Shown here: positions 1 to 10,564 of the stretch, one piece after another | Numbering within the stretch: position 1 is the stretch's first letter | Layout of the letters: each line of letters begins with the position of its first letter | Assembly (NCBI RefSeq): GCF_037392515.1 | Contig: NC_090295.1 | Location: 25,026,501-25,090,500 of the forward strand | DNA: 64,000 bases | Source: Haliotis asinina | Taxonomy: Eukaryota; Mollusca; Gastropoda; Lepetellida; Haliotidae | Reading direction: 5' to 3' | Notes under the pieces: generated by a model | Told to the model about the DNA's origin: nothing | The model's database searches: none | The model's input: only the letters and a program-made list of their open reading frames with translations | Position numbers and translations under genes: made by a program

Positions 1-118
1 TATCACGGCGGGGAACACCAGAAAGGGGCTTCACACATTGTGCCCATGTAGGGAATCGACCCGGGTTTTCGGTGTGACGAGCGAACGCTTCAAACACTTG
101 GCTGCCCCACCACCCAAT
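1..118 (-). repeat. tRNA-derived SINE (family 1), cut by window edge
   Basis: On the minus strand the right end reads as a tRNA-like head: a box-A-like segment in the 'ggcagcc..agtg' region and a box-B-like run (GGGTCGATTCCC) near position 60. The left part is the SINE body (cacggcggggaacaccag in plus orientation). The same unit recurs about ten times in the window, which is the main support. The 3' tail lies beyond the left edge. Confidence 0.75.
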
Positions 119-562
119 AGTGTACCAAAGGTATATAGGCTGCGTAGACTCGATCTCATGAATACATTTGCATTGCTGAACTGATATTTGGCTGGAAATA
201 CGATCATGTTTGTTAATCATAGAATGATGGCATGGAGAGATGGGTTAGTTATCTGATCGTCATATATAATAAGGATATGTAATTGAATGTGTATATCTAA
301 GATAACAGGACAAAATATCCTACGTTTCAAATTGGATCACGTAAAATGCCACGTAATCACTTAGCGCCATTATTGTCAATTACCTCCATAGTCCAATCCT
401 CTTCCTTCTGGACACTGCCCACAAAGGACACCTGTTATTCCGAGCGATTATACCAAAGAGATTTTGTAAGTTTCCACAACACGTCTTGTCATATCATGTT
501 CTATCGAGCTAACGATTGAATGAAGCTATCGATGAGACTTATAATACTGTATCTGTTCACAT

Positions 563-1345
563 TTCAGGTCGTGGTGGGCCCAGAAGGTAAAGTCAACGTC
601 CCAAGTTTCCAAACGGGAATGCTTGGTAAATCAAAATGAGTAATGGTTCGAATGTGGGACAAGTGCAACCGTGGAGTTGCAATGAGTCCTGGGAGTGCAG
701 GAGTGACTGGACGACAGTTTCTCCACACCATGTTCACAGACGAGTCAAGGTTTTGCCTCCGATTCAGAGATGGCAGAAACCATGACTGACGACGTATAGC
801 GGAGCGCGGTATGCCGGGGTAACAAGTCTTCACCATGATCGGTATGGTGGGGTGGGGTGGAATCACAGGACAATGCCAAGACATCGGTTTGGTTATTGTG
901 ACTGGCCACCGGTATGTTGACGACATCTTGCCGTTGTCACAGTTCCATTCACTGGAAGTTTTGACAAACATCCTGAACTGCAGGATGACATTGCCAGACC
1001 ACATCGTACCTAAGTCGTCATTGAATATCTGCGACAACAGAAACATACGAACATTGGTCCGGTCAACTTTGTTTCTTCCATGTCCCCATCAGAACATGAC
1101 TGAGATGTATCTGGGAGGAGATATATCAGATATCTAGCTTCAGCATCCTTGCCCAGCTTGAGTCAGTTCTTACGACGGGATAGCGGTAATACCTCGAAGA
1201 GCCAAGTTAATTCACAGTACGCCATTCAAGGGTCGTGCATATGTCGCCCAACTAGGTGGACACGTCAGATACTGTTGCCCAAATTACCTTCCCCGACATG
1301 TATTATCATACCACATTCACTATCATTTCGACAGTTTCATTTTTT
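563..1345 (+). pseudogene. Degenerate Tc1-like transposase
   Basis: Plus-strand coding remains of a Tc1/mariner transposase, the enzyme that cuts and pastes its own element. The first catalytic aspartate block is readable around 738-775 (MFTDESRFCLRFRDGR). It is followed by a WGGI segment near 850 and a decayed C-terminal part near 1150-1260 resembling the family's 'ELxxRVR...IPRRxxxxLIxSMxRR' tail. Several stops and frameshifts interrupt it, so no full reading frame survives; the second catalytic D block is not clearly recognisable. The N-terminal helix-turn-helix region is missing or unrecognisable upstream. Terminal inverted repeats were not found by eye. Confidence 0.65.
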
Positions 1346-1371
1346 TAGTCACGATCGCGTTGTGGAGGCGA

Positions 1372-1610
1372 GTGAGTGAGTTTAGTTATATGTCGCGCTC
1401 AGCATTATTCCGGCTATATGGTGGGGTCTGAAAATAATCAAGTATGGACCAGACAGTCCAGCGATCAACATTATGAACATCGATATACGTAACTGGGATA
1501 CGATGACGTGTGAACCAAGGCCCGCTACCGATAGTTGCCTCTTACGACAGCCATGGGTTACTGAAGATTAATTCTATCCCGGATCTCCACGGGTCAGCTG
1601 ACGCCTTACC
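1372..1610 (+). repeat. Interspersed repeat family 2 (SINE/MITE-like)
   Basis: Begins with gagtgagtttagtt, passes through 'gcaatattccagctatatgg'-type and 'taatcgagtctggaccag'-type segments, and ends in a 'cccggatctccacgggtc'-type block. The same order of blocks is seen at 13150, 24050, 59222 and 62160 on the plus strand and at 6825, 7765, 39687 and 43560 on the minus strand. It inserted directly after the Tc1 remnant. Confidence 0.7.
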
Positions 1611-1620
1611 AGACTGATTA

Positions 1621-2740
1621 TGTTATGAAAATCACCCGAACCCTTTTTCTGCACTTTTCGTCTTCATGTGTAAAACATTACGATAATATATTACGTGTCG
1701 CGTTGTATGGTGTTCACAACGAAAGGCCATACATTGAAATGGCTCTTTCAAGTCTACATTTTATGTGCACTTTTTGCTCAGCGAATTAACATATTCGTTA
1801 AAAAAACATACATTTGTGAAAGTAATGTGTGTAAATGCCAGGGTTCAGTGACAAAAGGGTTTTGAAGAGTGAATAAGTCTAAAAATAGCTCATCTGAAGT
1901 CTAGAGTGAATGGGCCAGTCTAACTTGATACATCATGAAACGTAACATTAGTCTGGTCATTTGACATGGCTTTAGATACGTATTTTTGACACGATATCAG
2001 ACCAAGTGCAAGCCTATAAGTTGCATAGCTGTGTGTACGTAAGTGTTTCGGCACAAGTGTGATCGAGAATGTATGAACGATTGCCACCTGTCTGATGAGT
2101 TTAACTTCGACAACAAAAATCCAAGTCTTAGCTCGACCAGACCCATGACTGATACCGAAACCGGGGTGTTGTTGTATAGCAGACTGAACGGCCGTATCTA
2201 TACACGTCTAAATATGGTAACTTTCTTCACAAACAATCTAGTCATATCATCACAATGTACCCTGTTCTCACAGATCAACCCGTTCCGCTGGCTGAGTAGC
2301 TCCTGTAAACATTGTCAGTTAGTCTGCAGGAAGAGAAAGGGTTCGGGATCTTTATGTGCTGCATTTCTATATTCAAACAACCACGTGGTACATAAACAAC
2401 CGAGTGGTACACGGGCTCAGGATTAATCACACCACCGTGAAATTCCTTCATGCATGCCGAGGCGCATATATAAACCTTAATGCACGACATGCTTGAAGGA
2501 CGATAGTGAAGATTCTTTTTGCTGACTTTTTGTTGATAGTATTTCATTCAGTGATAGCCCGAAATGTCAGGCCTCCACTTGACATTTCCATTGACATATA
2601 ATTAAATACACTACAGTTGTAAATCATTGGTTAACATTCCAGCACACCGACCGGCAGCGTATACTCAAAGTTTATCTTACGATTCAAGCTGGATAGGTTC
2701 ACAGAGCAATAGCAGTTCTGTGTATTCGGGCTATATTTAC
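1621..2740. other. No gene recognised
   Basis: AT-rich sequence with short open frames on both strands but no recognisable domain, splice-bounded exon or repeat. If the SLC12A9-like gene continues leftwards on the minus strand, this is intron 1. Confidence 0.4.
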
Positions 2741-3044
2741 CTGTTCGGAGGAAGACGTTATTGGCAAACTGGCCGAGTGCCACTGGAGCGAACACCCCTG
2801 CTATTGTGTTCAGATTCCGTCGAAATCCAAACATGTTGTACTTGGCCTCGCAATCATCGTCATAAGCGCCGAACAGTGTGGAAAATACTCGTTTATACCA
2901 GCGTCTTGGGGGTATTAGGGGAGCGTTTTCGTCTCCCCCTTCAACCGGTGCCCCATTCATCTGTAAACTTTCCAGGTGAATAAAGTTCCTGTTTGGGGTA
3001 TCCTCCCCAAGAGTTCCCCCAGAACCATATCCATTCCTCATCAT
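2741..3044 (-). CDS. SLC12A9-like transporter, first coding exon A
   Basis: Minus-strand first coding exon of 101 codons plus one base. It starts at a tandem ATG (MMRNGYGSGG) and ends at a strong 5' splice site (ACAG|GTAAAT, minus strand). The N-terminal cytosolic tail is polar and acidic and carries ENAPLI, which fits the acidic dileucine sorting pattern [DE]xxxL[LI]. It is followed by a basic stretch (PPRRWYKR) and the first transmembrane helix, LNTIAGVFAPVALGQF...FLRTG. That helix resembles TM1 of SLC12 cation-chloride cotransporter relatives, closest in memory to SLC12A9 (LSTFLGVVVPTVLSMF...FLRIG); human SLC12A9 also starts with an ExxPLL motif. Family assignment is from memory and rests on one helix, so substrate is not claimed. 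The remaining exons must lie left of the window. Confidence 0.6.
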
Positions 3045-4309
3045 TTAGGATTGCAGTTGCAAGACAATGCTGTCATATGTAATTACAGGTTGAACTCCGA
3101 CAAGCTGTCGCGCTAACTTAACTAACAGCTCGCGTGGCACTGTGCAAATGTGTAGCATGCGCTTATCACCAGCCTGTGTATAACTGTCCTACACTAGCTC
3201 GTGGAACTTCGGCGTCGCTCTCCAGCATGTATGTGTGTGTATATATGCTGTATAGAAACACCGCCCAGTGAATCATCGCAGAAGCGCTCTCGCTCGGTCA
3301 CTATACTAGCATCAGCTGTTCGCATACAGCGCCGTGTAGTAGACGCAGCTGTTGCTGGATTTAGGCCTGGGATTTACCGTAATTAGTGGAGGATTATTGC
3401 TTGAGAAACTTCAGGAGGATATTTCATGGTTTCCTCAAAAGATTACATTTGCTATCGTTCCTAGTATACTACACAGCATCACGAGACACTGCACCGGTGT
3501 GTACTAATATACATACTTCATCATCCTCGCTATGGACAATGACCTGTCACACGCCATTCACACTCCATTATAACAAAACGTTATACTGAGGGAAAATGGT
3601 CTCTAGTTATAAGGCGAACTATTGACAGAATCCGTTTGTCTGATGAGCGCATGGACGAGACCATGGATTCCTATTATCACCAAACGAGTCTCTAAACATA
3701 TCTCTGTATATAAAATATATCATTTCTGTGATACTTTCATTGGTATTTAAACAGTATAAATGATATAAAGTTGTAAAAATCTATCACTGTTTTAATTATG
3801 GCGTACCATTACACTAATCAGTTTGCATATCTATGTTTCCAGATTTTTAGCCGATAATAATTTGTTTCCATTTCGTTGTTGTCTATCGATTGCCAATTAA
3901 GTTTGCAAGCGACATTTCTTCATAAAACGTCAAACCACGGGCACCAACGACGCGAATACAAGACATTACTTATGAAATCAAGGTCTAGTTTGAAGTACGA
4001 TCTCTATGAAAAGAGCCGGCCCACTGTGGTGAACAGAAAGTGCATAGTTTCTGAGATGGTTTTCACACAGGTACATCTACACAGCTCACCCATGAAAACT
4101 TCTACAGAGCAACGGGTGGGAGGGGCCAGGTGCCCGTTGCAAGATAACCTCGTAACGTCTGTATTCATTGGTTTTATGAAGTGATAAATGCGAGGATGAG
4201 TGCAACGGTCTGTTAAACCGTATTGTACATATCAGATAATGTTGTTTCGACAATAAGACTCTCCCTACAACTCACGATGTGGCCAAGTGGCTACTGAAGC
4301 TGCGGCAGG
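3045..4309. other. No gene recognised, likely 5' flank or intron
   Basis: Sequence between the two first coding exons of the SLC12A9-like gene. I see no further exon on the minus strand that could serve as exon 2 of the upstream copy; this matters for the alternative-first-exon argument. Small open frames at 3201-3589 and 3876-4184 (plus) have no recognisable content. Confidence 0.4.
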
Positions 4310-4402
4310 CGTTTTCATGTGCGTCACACATTGTAGGGAATCGAACTCGGGTCATTGGTGTGACGGGCGAACGCTTTAATCACTAGGCTACCCAACCACT
4401 CC
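4310..4402 (-). repeat. SINE family 1, 5' (head) fragment
   Basis: The tRNA-like head is at the right end on the minus strand: box A TAGCCTAGTGA near 4392-4380 and box B region GGTTCGATTCC-like near 4350. The SINE tail is missing, so this is a truncated copy. Confidence 0.65.
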
Positions 4403-4929
4403 ATTTCACATCGAGGTATTGGGGAACTGGTGTCAACTTATGTAAACATTTTTAAATCGGGATTTAACGGTATGGTAAAGTAGTAGGCGTGAGGTTTATG
4501 TTCGCCTTAAAGTAACGTGAGTAGCAACAGAATATCACTTCATAACTCCATATGTACGTTCACACAAACCAAACACGCTTTTGAAGTGTGTGACAAGGGT
4601 CCATCTTCGAGCACACAGGCCAGGTGGCATCGTTCTCACTAAATACTGACAGGGTTCAAAAGGTCTTATAGTTTATATAGTTTCTAAATGTTACATCTTC
4701 CTGAATCGTATATGACTCTATCCTTAATATACAGTAATGTAAGGTGCATCTATGTACAGTGGTATAAAGTTTAGATAACAAAACAGTTGGATCCCATCAG
4801 CTAGCGAGTAGAAGACTAAATGTCATATCATGTTTGTTTCGCCGTGCCTTTGGATGAAAACAGAAAAGTAGGTCAATATATTGGTGAAACACAGTAGTCT
4901 GTTGAAAGACCGCAGATCAGGATGAATGA

Positions 4930-5295
4930 CTAAGTGAGTGAGTTTAATATTACGCCGTTTTTAGCAACATTCCGGCAATATTGCGGCGGGGAACACCAGA
5001 AATGAGCTACACACATTGAGTCTTAGACTAACAGCTAGTCTCTGAAATGAACATATTTTACTGAAAAAACGTTCACAGTGAAAAAAAATAATATAATGAA
5101 ATGGAGCCCTGAGGCTTTCTTCCTGAAGCTAAGGAAATCTAGACTTGCCATATTTTCTAGACTTGCGTGGGCTTTCTTGGATATATATACTTCAGGGTCT
5201 GTACGACAGACTAATTGAGTCTATGTGGGGAATGGAACCCGGGTCTTCAGCGTCACGAGTAGACGCTTTAACCACTAGGATATCCCACCACTAGG
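4930..5295 (-). repeat. SINE family 1 split by a 190-bp insertion
   Basis: SINE tail and body at 4930-5023 and SINE head at 5214-5295 (minus orientation) are halves of one copy. The junction word ATTGAGTCT occurs at both 5015-5023 and 5214-5222, a 9-bp target-site duplication. Removing one copy and the insert restores the 'cacacatt...atgtgggg' order seen in other copies. Confidence 0.75.
5024..5213. mobile_element. 190-bp nonautonomous insertion with 9-bp TSD
   Basis: Inserted into the SINE, bounded by the 9-bp direct repeat ATTGAGTCT. The ends are short palindromes rather than ordinary inverted repeats: AGACTAACAGCTAGTCT at the left, GTCTGTACGACAGAC at the right. No coding capacity. Too small to be autonomous; the superfamily was not identified (9-bp TSDs occur in MULEs, among others). 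Confidence 0.55.
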
Positions 5296-5591
5296 ATATC
5301 CACCGAATTATGGCTCCACAGAGGGACACAAACTCTGGACAGCATCTTTCCACCTTTTAAGTTTACTGTATATTTTGTATGTCTTGGTCAAGGAAACCTG
5401 CAAGCTTCTGAAAATCCACATACCATAGCTGAAAAAGAATCCCATACCCATAAACAAATGGACACAAATTTACTAGAAGTGATTCGCCGCCGCCACATTC
5501 AATTGGTGAACATTCCTCACAATTGTAAAGCATAATGATTCGGCACAAAACAAGACCCACCTCAGAGTTGGAATGCAGCATAGTATCTTAC

Positions 5592-5928
5592 CTGTTCTGA
5601 GAAACAGCATGGTACCAAACTGCCCCAATGCCACAGGTGCCACTACTCCTGACAGTGTCCCAACGCGTTGTTTGAATATGGTCTTATTAGACCTTGGGTC
5701 TAACAGAGTCTCATAAGCTCCACAGCAGAAAGTTTTCAGCCAACGTAGAAATCGTTTGTGCGGCGGAGTCGGCAGGTCGTCTTCGTCATCTACGTTGCGT
5801 TCACTATCCAGAATAAAATTCTCCAAGCTGACGTAGCTGGAATAATCCTGTTTTTTACTCAGTCCCGGATCTGGCACGTGTTTAGAAACGTTGTTGCGGG
5901 GGATTTTATATACTTCCTTCATTTTCAA
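5592..5928 (-). CDS. SLC12A9-like transporter, first coding exon B
   Basis: Minus-strand exon of 112 codons plus one base, paralogous to the exon at 2741-3044. It starts at MKMKEVYK, where a second in-frame ATG follows two codons later. The tail is acidic (ERNVDDEDDLPTPP), followed by a basic and Cys-rich juxtamembrane stretch (KRFLRWLKTFCCGAYE). The same TM1 follows: VGTLSGVVAPVALGQF...FLRTG. It ends at ACAG|GTAAGA, an excellent donor at the same residue and in the same phase (1) as exon A. It lacks the dileucine motif of exon A. Either this is an alternative first exon sharing downstream exons with A, or it is the first exon of a duplicated gene whose remainder has been lost. Family call as for exon A. 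Confidence 0.6.
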
Positions 5929-6824
5929 CCTCAGCGACGAAGATTAAGTCACTCCCGGCGCAGGCTGTATTTTCACAAGTCGTTTTACAGATGAAACTAG
6001 ATTTTTAATCTGAACCTTCTATTTAATGAGGATGCGCTTGTTTTATATGCGTTCGGACGTAAACCAAAGCCGCATGGTCTTTTTAAATATTAGTTCTCTC
6101 CTTTGTTCGAAATACGAACCATATCCACGAACTGTCCGTCAGTGACTGAAGACAAGTCGAAGACGCGTCTGTTTTAGCTGTGCACCAGTGACGGATTAGA
6201 CGTGCAAAAGGAACACAGTTAAAACTCATTGATCATATCCACTATCAGACGATAGTAACCGATATGTCTAGCCCCAAATCAGGATATGACAAAAAAGTGA
6301 TGACACGTTTATGACGACTCCATTAGCTGTATCATGATTAAGCCTGGGGCTCTTACTTTTCACTCCCCCACTTCCCAGTGGAGGAACCCGGCGGCGTTTT
6401 ACGCCGACTTCAGCACGTCACGTCACATAGCTGTCACGGACCTGTCAATCAAGGGCCTTTGTAACTGTTTAAGAAATGTACTCATCAACCTATATATAAT
6501 TTTATGTGTCAGTTTAATGTGGCTCAAGACAGCTTATTTTTACTTTGAAGTGATTTTCGAATCTTCGGTTTCAGTTTGATCAGGGAAAAAACATAAGGGA
6601 GCATACACCCCACTCAATATATGCAGAGACAGTTCTGCTATTTAAATACCCTAACGCCTAGTGCCTGTAGTGTTGCAGGTGCCCTGTGATCTAACAGTAA
6701 CCACGTAAGAGGCATTACTATCAAAGGAACCCAGCTGGTCTTCGGAAATGAGCAAGAGATAGTTGACCATTCGACAGTTGTGGTATTGATCATTTTATTG
6801 TCAAAATTCCATGAATTCCGTCCG
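5929..6824. other. 5' flank of exon B; no gene recognised
   Basis: Upstream (minus-strand sense) of the second first exon, so promoter and 5' UTR are expected here, but I see no convincing TATA or other core element. The open frame 6638-6970 (minus) overlaps the family-2 repeat and is not a gene. Confidence 0.35.
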
Positions 6825-6995
6825 TGAAGATCCGGGTTAGAATTGTTTTTCAGCAGCCCATGCTTGTGGTAAAAGGCCACAGACGGGATCGGGTGTTCGG
6901 TCTCGTTGTCTTGTTTGAAACATGTCACGGTATCCCAGTTGAGTAAATCGATGCTCATGAAGTCAGTCACTGGGTTTACTGGTCCAGATTCATTA
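6825..6995 (-). repeat. Repeat family 2, minus copy
   Basis: Minus-strand copy beginning, in plus orientation, with the 'ccgtgaagatccgggttag' end block and running to the 'tggtccagattcatta' block. The outer tail with GAGTGAGT is absent. Confidence 0.65.
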
Positions 6996-7039
6996 TTGAG
7001 AGTAATTATTCAGATCGCCGTCATGTAGCTAGAACAGTT

Positions 7040-7115
7040 AAGGATCAGTCAATCAATCGACCCACCAACCGACCGATCAATCAGCCAAACAAGCAAAGAA
7101 TCAATCAGTCACCTC
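7040..7115. repeat. (CAAT/CGAT)n low-complexity run
   Basis: Irregular tetranucleotide run (tcagtcaatcaatcgaccca and onwards). Simple repeat without coding meaning. Confidence 0.6.
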
Positions 7116-7764
7116 AAGTTATCACTTGAGACGTTTTCCGTTTATATATCGGTATAGAGCTAAAATATTACAACATTCAAGCTAATTTTTTACTCACTCA
7201 TCCATATATAATATGGATCTCGAGTTTACGACTGGTTGACGCGTCACAATTATTTTCATACAAAAATACCATGACGTGAATCGAACTACAACCTCACAAA
7301 TCATATTTAATGTTGTATTCCGCTGTATCAGCTTTAGTGCTGTATTCCCGTGTGTCACCATGGAGGGGCGATGACAGTGTGCTCAATCTTATGTGTCATG
7401 TAGTCTCGGCATGTAACACGTGACCTGTCTCGCCTGGCGTCATGGAGATGATGACTACATCATTGTTTAGTGTTTAGAGTATCCCGATGTTTCTTTTTAA
7501 TCTTGATGTTTATTGCATTTTCACGATTCTGAAGTTAAGACTTTTTCCAATTTCAGTTTAAATATGTAAAACCAGGTGTTCGGGAACAGTCCTAGGGCTG
7601 TTTATATTTTGAACCCAAAGCGACATGTTCTTGTTAGCAGGTATTTGTATAGTTCTCCAGACACCTTCCGGGTTCAGGAGGAATGCTACGATAAACTATC
7701 AACCTGTTTGTTATGTCTCTTAGTTCTTGACTTGTTAGTTCCTATGGAGATAGACCCGTGAGTT

Positions 7765-7978
7765 AGAACTGATCTTCAATAATCCGTGCTTGCCGTAAGA
7801 GGCGAATAACGCGATTGGGTGGACGTGGTTGGCACATGTCAGATCGATGATCGAAGATCGATGCTCACGTTGCTGATCGCTAGATTGTCTGTTCCAGATT
7901 AGATTATTCACACACCTACGACATATAGGCTGAATTTTGCTGACAGCGGCATAAAACTAAATTCACTCACTCACTCCT
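7765..7978 (-). repeat. Repeat family 2, minus copy with tail
   Basis: Diverged copy that includes the 'gatcttcaataatccgtgc' side and finishes with 'aaactaaattcactcactca', the family tail in reverse orientation. Confidence 0.6.
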
Positions 7979-8149
7979 TTGGGGATACACAAAGACAATG
8001 GAGTAAGAGAGTTGAATATAACGGCAGTTTGAAAAGTCATTAGACATATCAAGGTGAGTCAGCTAGATATGGGAAACAGTATTTGAAGTAATGCGTATAA
8101 ACGTAGAAACATAATCAGGGGGGACCTAGGATTCGAAACAATGACGTTA

Positions 8150-8320
8150 GCCATGAGTGAGTGAGTATGGTTTTACGCCTCTTTCAACAATATTCCGGCA
8201 ATGTCACGGCGGGGGACACCAGAAATGGACTTCACACATATTACCTATGTACGGAATCGAACCCGGGTCTTCAGCGCGGCTAGCTGACGCTTTAACCACT
8301 CGGCTACCCTACCATCCCAC
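8150..8320 (-). repeat. SINE family 1, near full length
   Basis: Tail (gagtgagtgagta) at the left, body with 'cggcgggggacaccagaaat' in the centre, tRNA-like head with box B GGGTTCGATTCC and box A TAGCCGAGTGG at the right (minus strand). This is one of the most complete copies here. Confidence 0.8.
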
Positions 8321-9525
8321 CTTAGCTGTGAGGCTCGCCTAATGGACTCAACACTACAGATCAAATGACGGTGACAATGACGGTGACAATGACGGTGGTT
8401 AAACAATCACCAACGATAATAGACAACATGTTATGATACAACTCAGTTTGATAAATATCACAATGGCTTCATGAATAAGTTGATCGTGAAAGTATTACTT
8501 AAGTCGAGTAAATCTGAATAAGGAAATTACCGTTATACATCAGTTATAAACATTAATTAAGTGTTTGTCAAATTCCATTTTAATTACGAGTGTTTAACTA
8601 AGGCAGTGAAGCTCGGTGTGTATCAAATAACGAGTGCAGTTGTGTGTCTAACTCAGACAAATTTCATGAAACGTTAGCACCGAATCGACATACATTTTGT
8701 CCAGTACCATGATCACAGTACCACATAACACAGCGGTTATTTGTGACGTCATGCGATCTGCTGTGTATACCCAAGAATATTGTGGCCCAAGACACAAACG
8801 TCGGATACGACACAAGTACATTTATTAACACTAAAAAACGTAAAGTCTCGACAAAAAGGCACCAGACTGGCTGCTCTCGAAACGTTCGTAGTCCTACGAA
8901 CTTCTTAAGCTCATTCTTAACACATTGGCTATGGTCAAAGTGAAATGTTCCCAGGGCAACGAACGTGTAGAGAATTAGGGCCAGTAATACATAAATTATC
9001 AATGATCAGGAAAGTAGTCATTCATAATGTGACCCTAGGTCATCACCATGGAGTAGCCAATTATGGACCTGGAATTCGATATCCCATAAACTTAATTGCG
9101 TCAGTCTCACCAACTGGTACACAAGAAAACAAATAATCGAGAGTGCACATCGGTAGCGGAGATTGCCACTAAAGCCGACACGACGCTAATCTAAAGGACT
9201 GTCTCACACTGTGGCAATCCAATCGGCGTTAAAATCGCTGCTTTATAAAAGTGATGGGATGCAGGGTTGCTGACGGGCAGGTGACATGAAGGACGCATGA
9301 ACCCAGGATGGGCAACAAAGAGGGAGAAAATAAGTTGGTTCTCTCATCACTTTGTTGAAAGTTGGGAACACGGGTATGGCGCTGACACTATTTAAACCCA
9401 CATTCAAAGTGAGTCCAAAGGACACAACTCTGCCTAGCGGTTGGGGCTTCTGACGTCTGAGCTTTCCCACAACTTGCGATAGTCAACGTGTGTTGCTGTT
9501 GAAGCTAAGGTTGTCATTTCACTTA
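8321..9525. other. No gene recognised
   Basis: Contains a short 12-bp tandem run (gacggtgacaat) at 8367-8398. The minus-strand open frame 8664-9002 (112 residues) opens with a hydrophobic stretch (MIIYVLLALILYTFVALGTF) and could be a small membrane protein, but it has no recognised motif, splice context or codon signal; I do not call it a gene. Confidence 0.35.
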
Positions 9526-9529
9526 GTGT

Positions 9530-10560
9530 GGCACAGATAGATAGATATACTTTATTTCCTCCATATCATATGAAGATAGGTACAGGGTTCGCATGTGCAT
9601 TACGGCAAGTAAATCAATATGGAATTATATGGATAAACAGTAACAAGTATGGCATATACAGGTGTCAGAAATTATATACATTGATGCAAATATCGTTTCC
9701 AGAATTTAACAGTTCTGCATATTCGACTTATGCACATTGTTCTATGCTCAAGGGTCTTTGTGCTCTGTGTAGGAAGACCCCCGAGTATAAAACATAGTAA
9801 TGTATCGTCATCATTGTTCCATAGGCTGCTAAACGTTTCTACATCAAGAATGTCAATTATGTCTTCAATTAGTCTGTCTCTTTCATACTGCGTTTCATTA
9901 CAATAAAGAAATACATGTTTAATGATGTCATAGGCAAACGTACCACAAAGACATTCGTGAGATTTAATTACGTAAGTGCGGATGTGTAATAGCATTGCAA
10001 TATAAAAAAACATAGATGTTTTTCTAGGGCAAGACACCATAATCTGCTCGGACAATTTTCATAAATAAGGTGATACCGTGCTAAAGCTGCTCTTGAAGAT
10101 AGTTCTGAAATAATGGATTTGTTGTCTAGTTCATGAACAGCAGTTTTAACCAGGTGTGCCCATAGTTGTTTACTGGGAGGTACAGACGTTTCCAGGTACA
10201 TATATAAGTCATATATTCCATATTTTCTCAATAAAACCTAACATGTGAAAGATGGGTGAGGTCCTACTTTTTAGATATATTGAGGACAGGAACTGTGTGA
10301 ATCTATGACAGAACATCTTCTTAAAAACAAAACCGATGTCGGTACGTAGTAATCTCCCGAGGAATATGAGGGTTTGCTGCTCTATGTATGACTGTACAGT
10401 AATGAGTCCCAAACAGCTTCTGGCTATAACTGAACTGGACCGTTTAGATATACCTTGAACCTTTTTGCAGAAATATTTTTGTACTAATTCCAGCTTATCA
10501 TATTCCTTGGAAGGTAACTCACACCAGACATTACAACCATTTAGCTTTGTCCCCTGCTTT
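9530..10560 (-). mobile_element. LINE 3' end: reverse-transcriptase C-terminal region
   Basis: Minus-strand fragment of a non-LTR retrotransposon. Its open pieces read, in order, a region like the family's 'L..LQ.KF.K.IQGL' linker (LELVQKYFCKKVQGISKRSS, near 10490-10430), a helix-rich stretch, and a Cys/His motif (HECLCGTFAYDIIKHVFLYC) typical of the C-terminus after the RT domain. It ends near a (GATA)n run at 9535, a plausible LINE tail. Only the last part of ORF2 is present, a 5'-truncated insertion, and it is broken by several frameshifts. The clade is uncertain. Confidence 0.6.
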
Positions 10561-10564
10561 GGCT

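Noticed and set aside
564-1046. 160-residue minus-strand open frame
   Set aside because: It is antisense to the decayed Tc1 transposase, whose plus-strand motifs are recognisable.
8664-9002. 112-residue minus-strand frame with a hydrophobic start
   Set aside because: No recognised motif, no splice signals and AT-rich composition. Could be chance.
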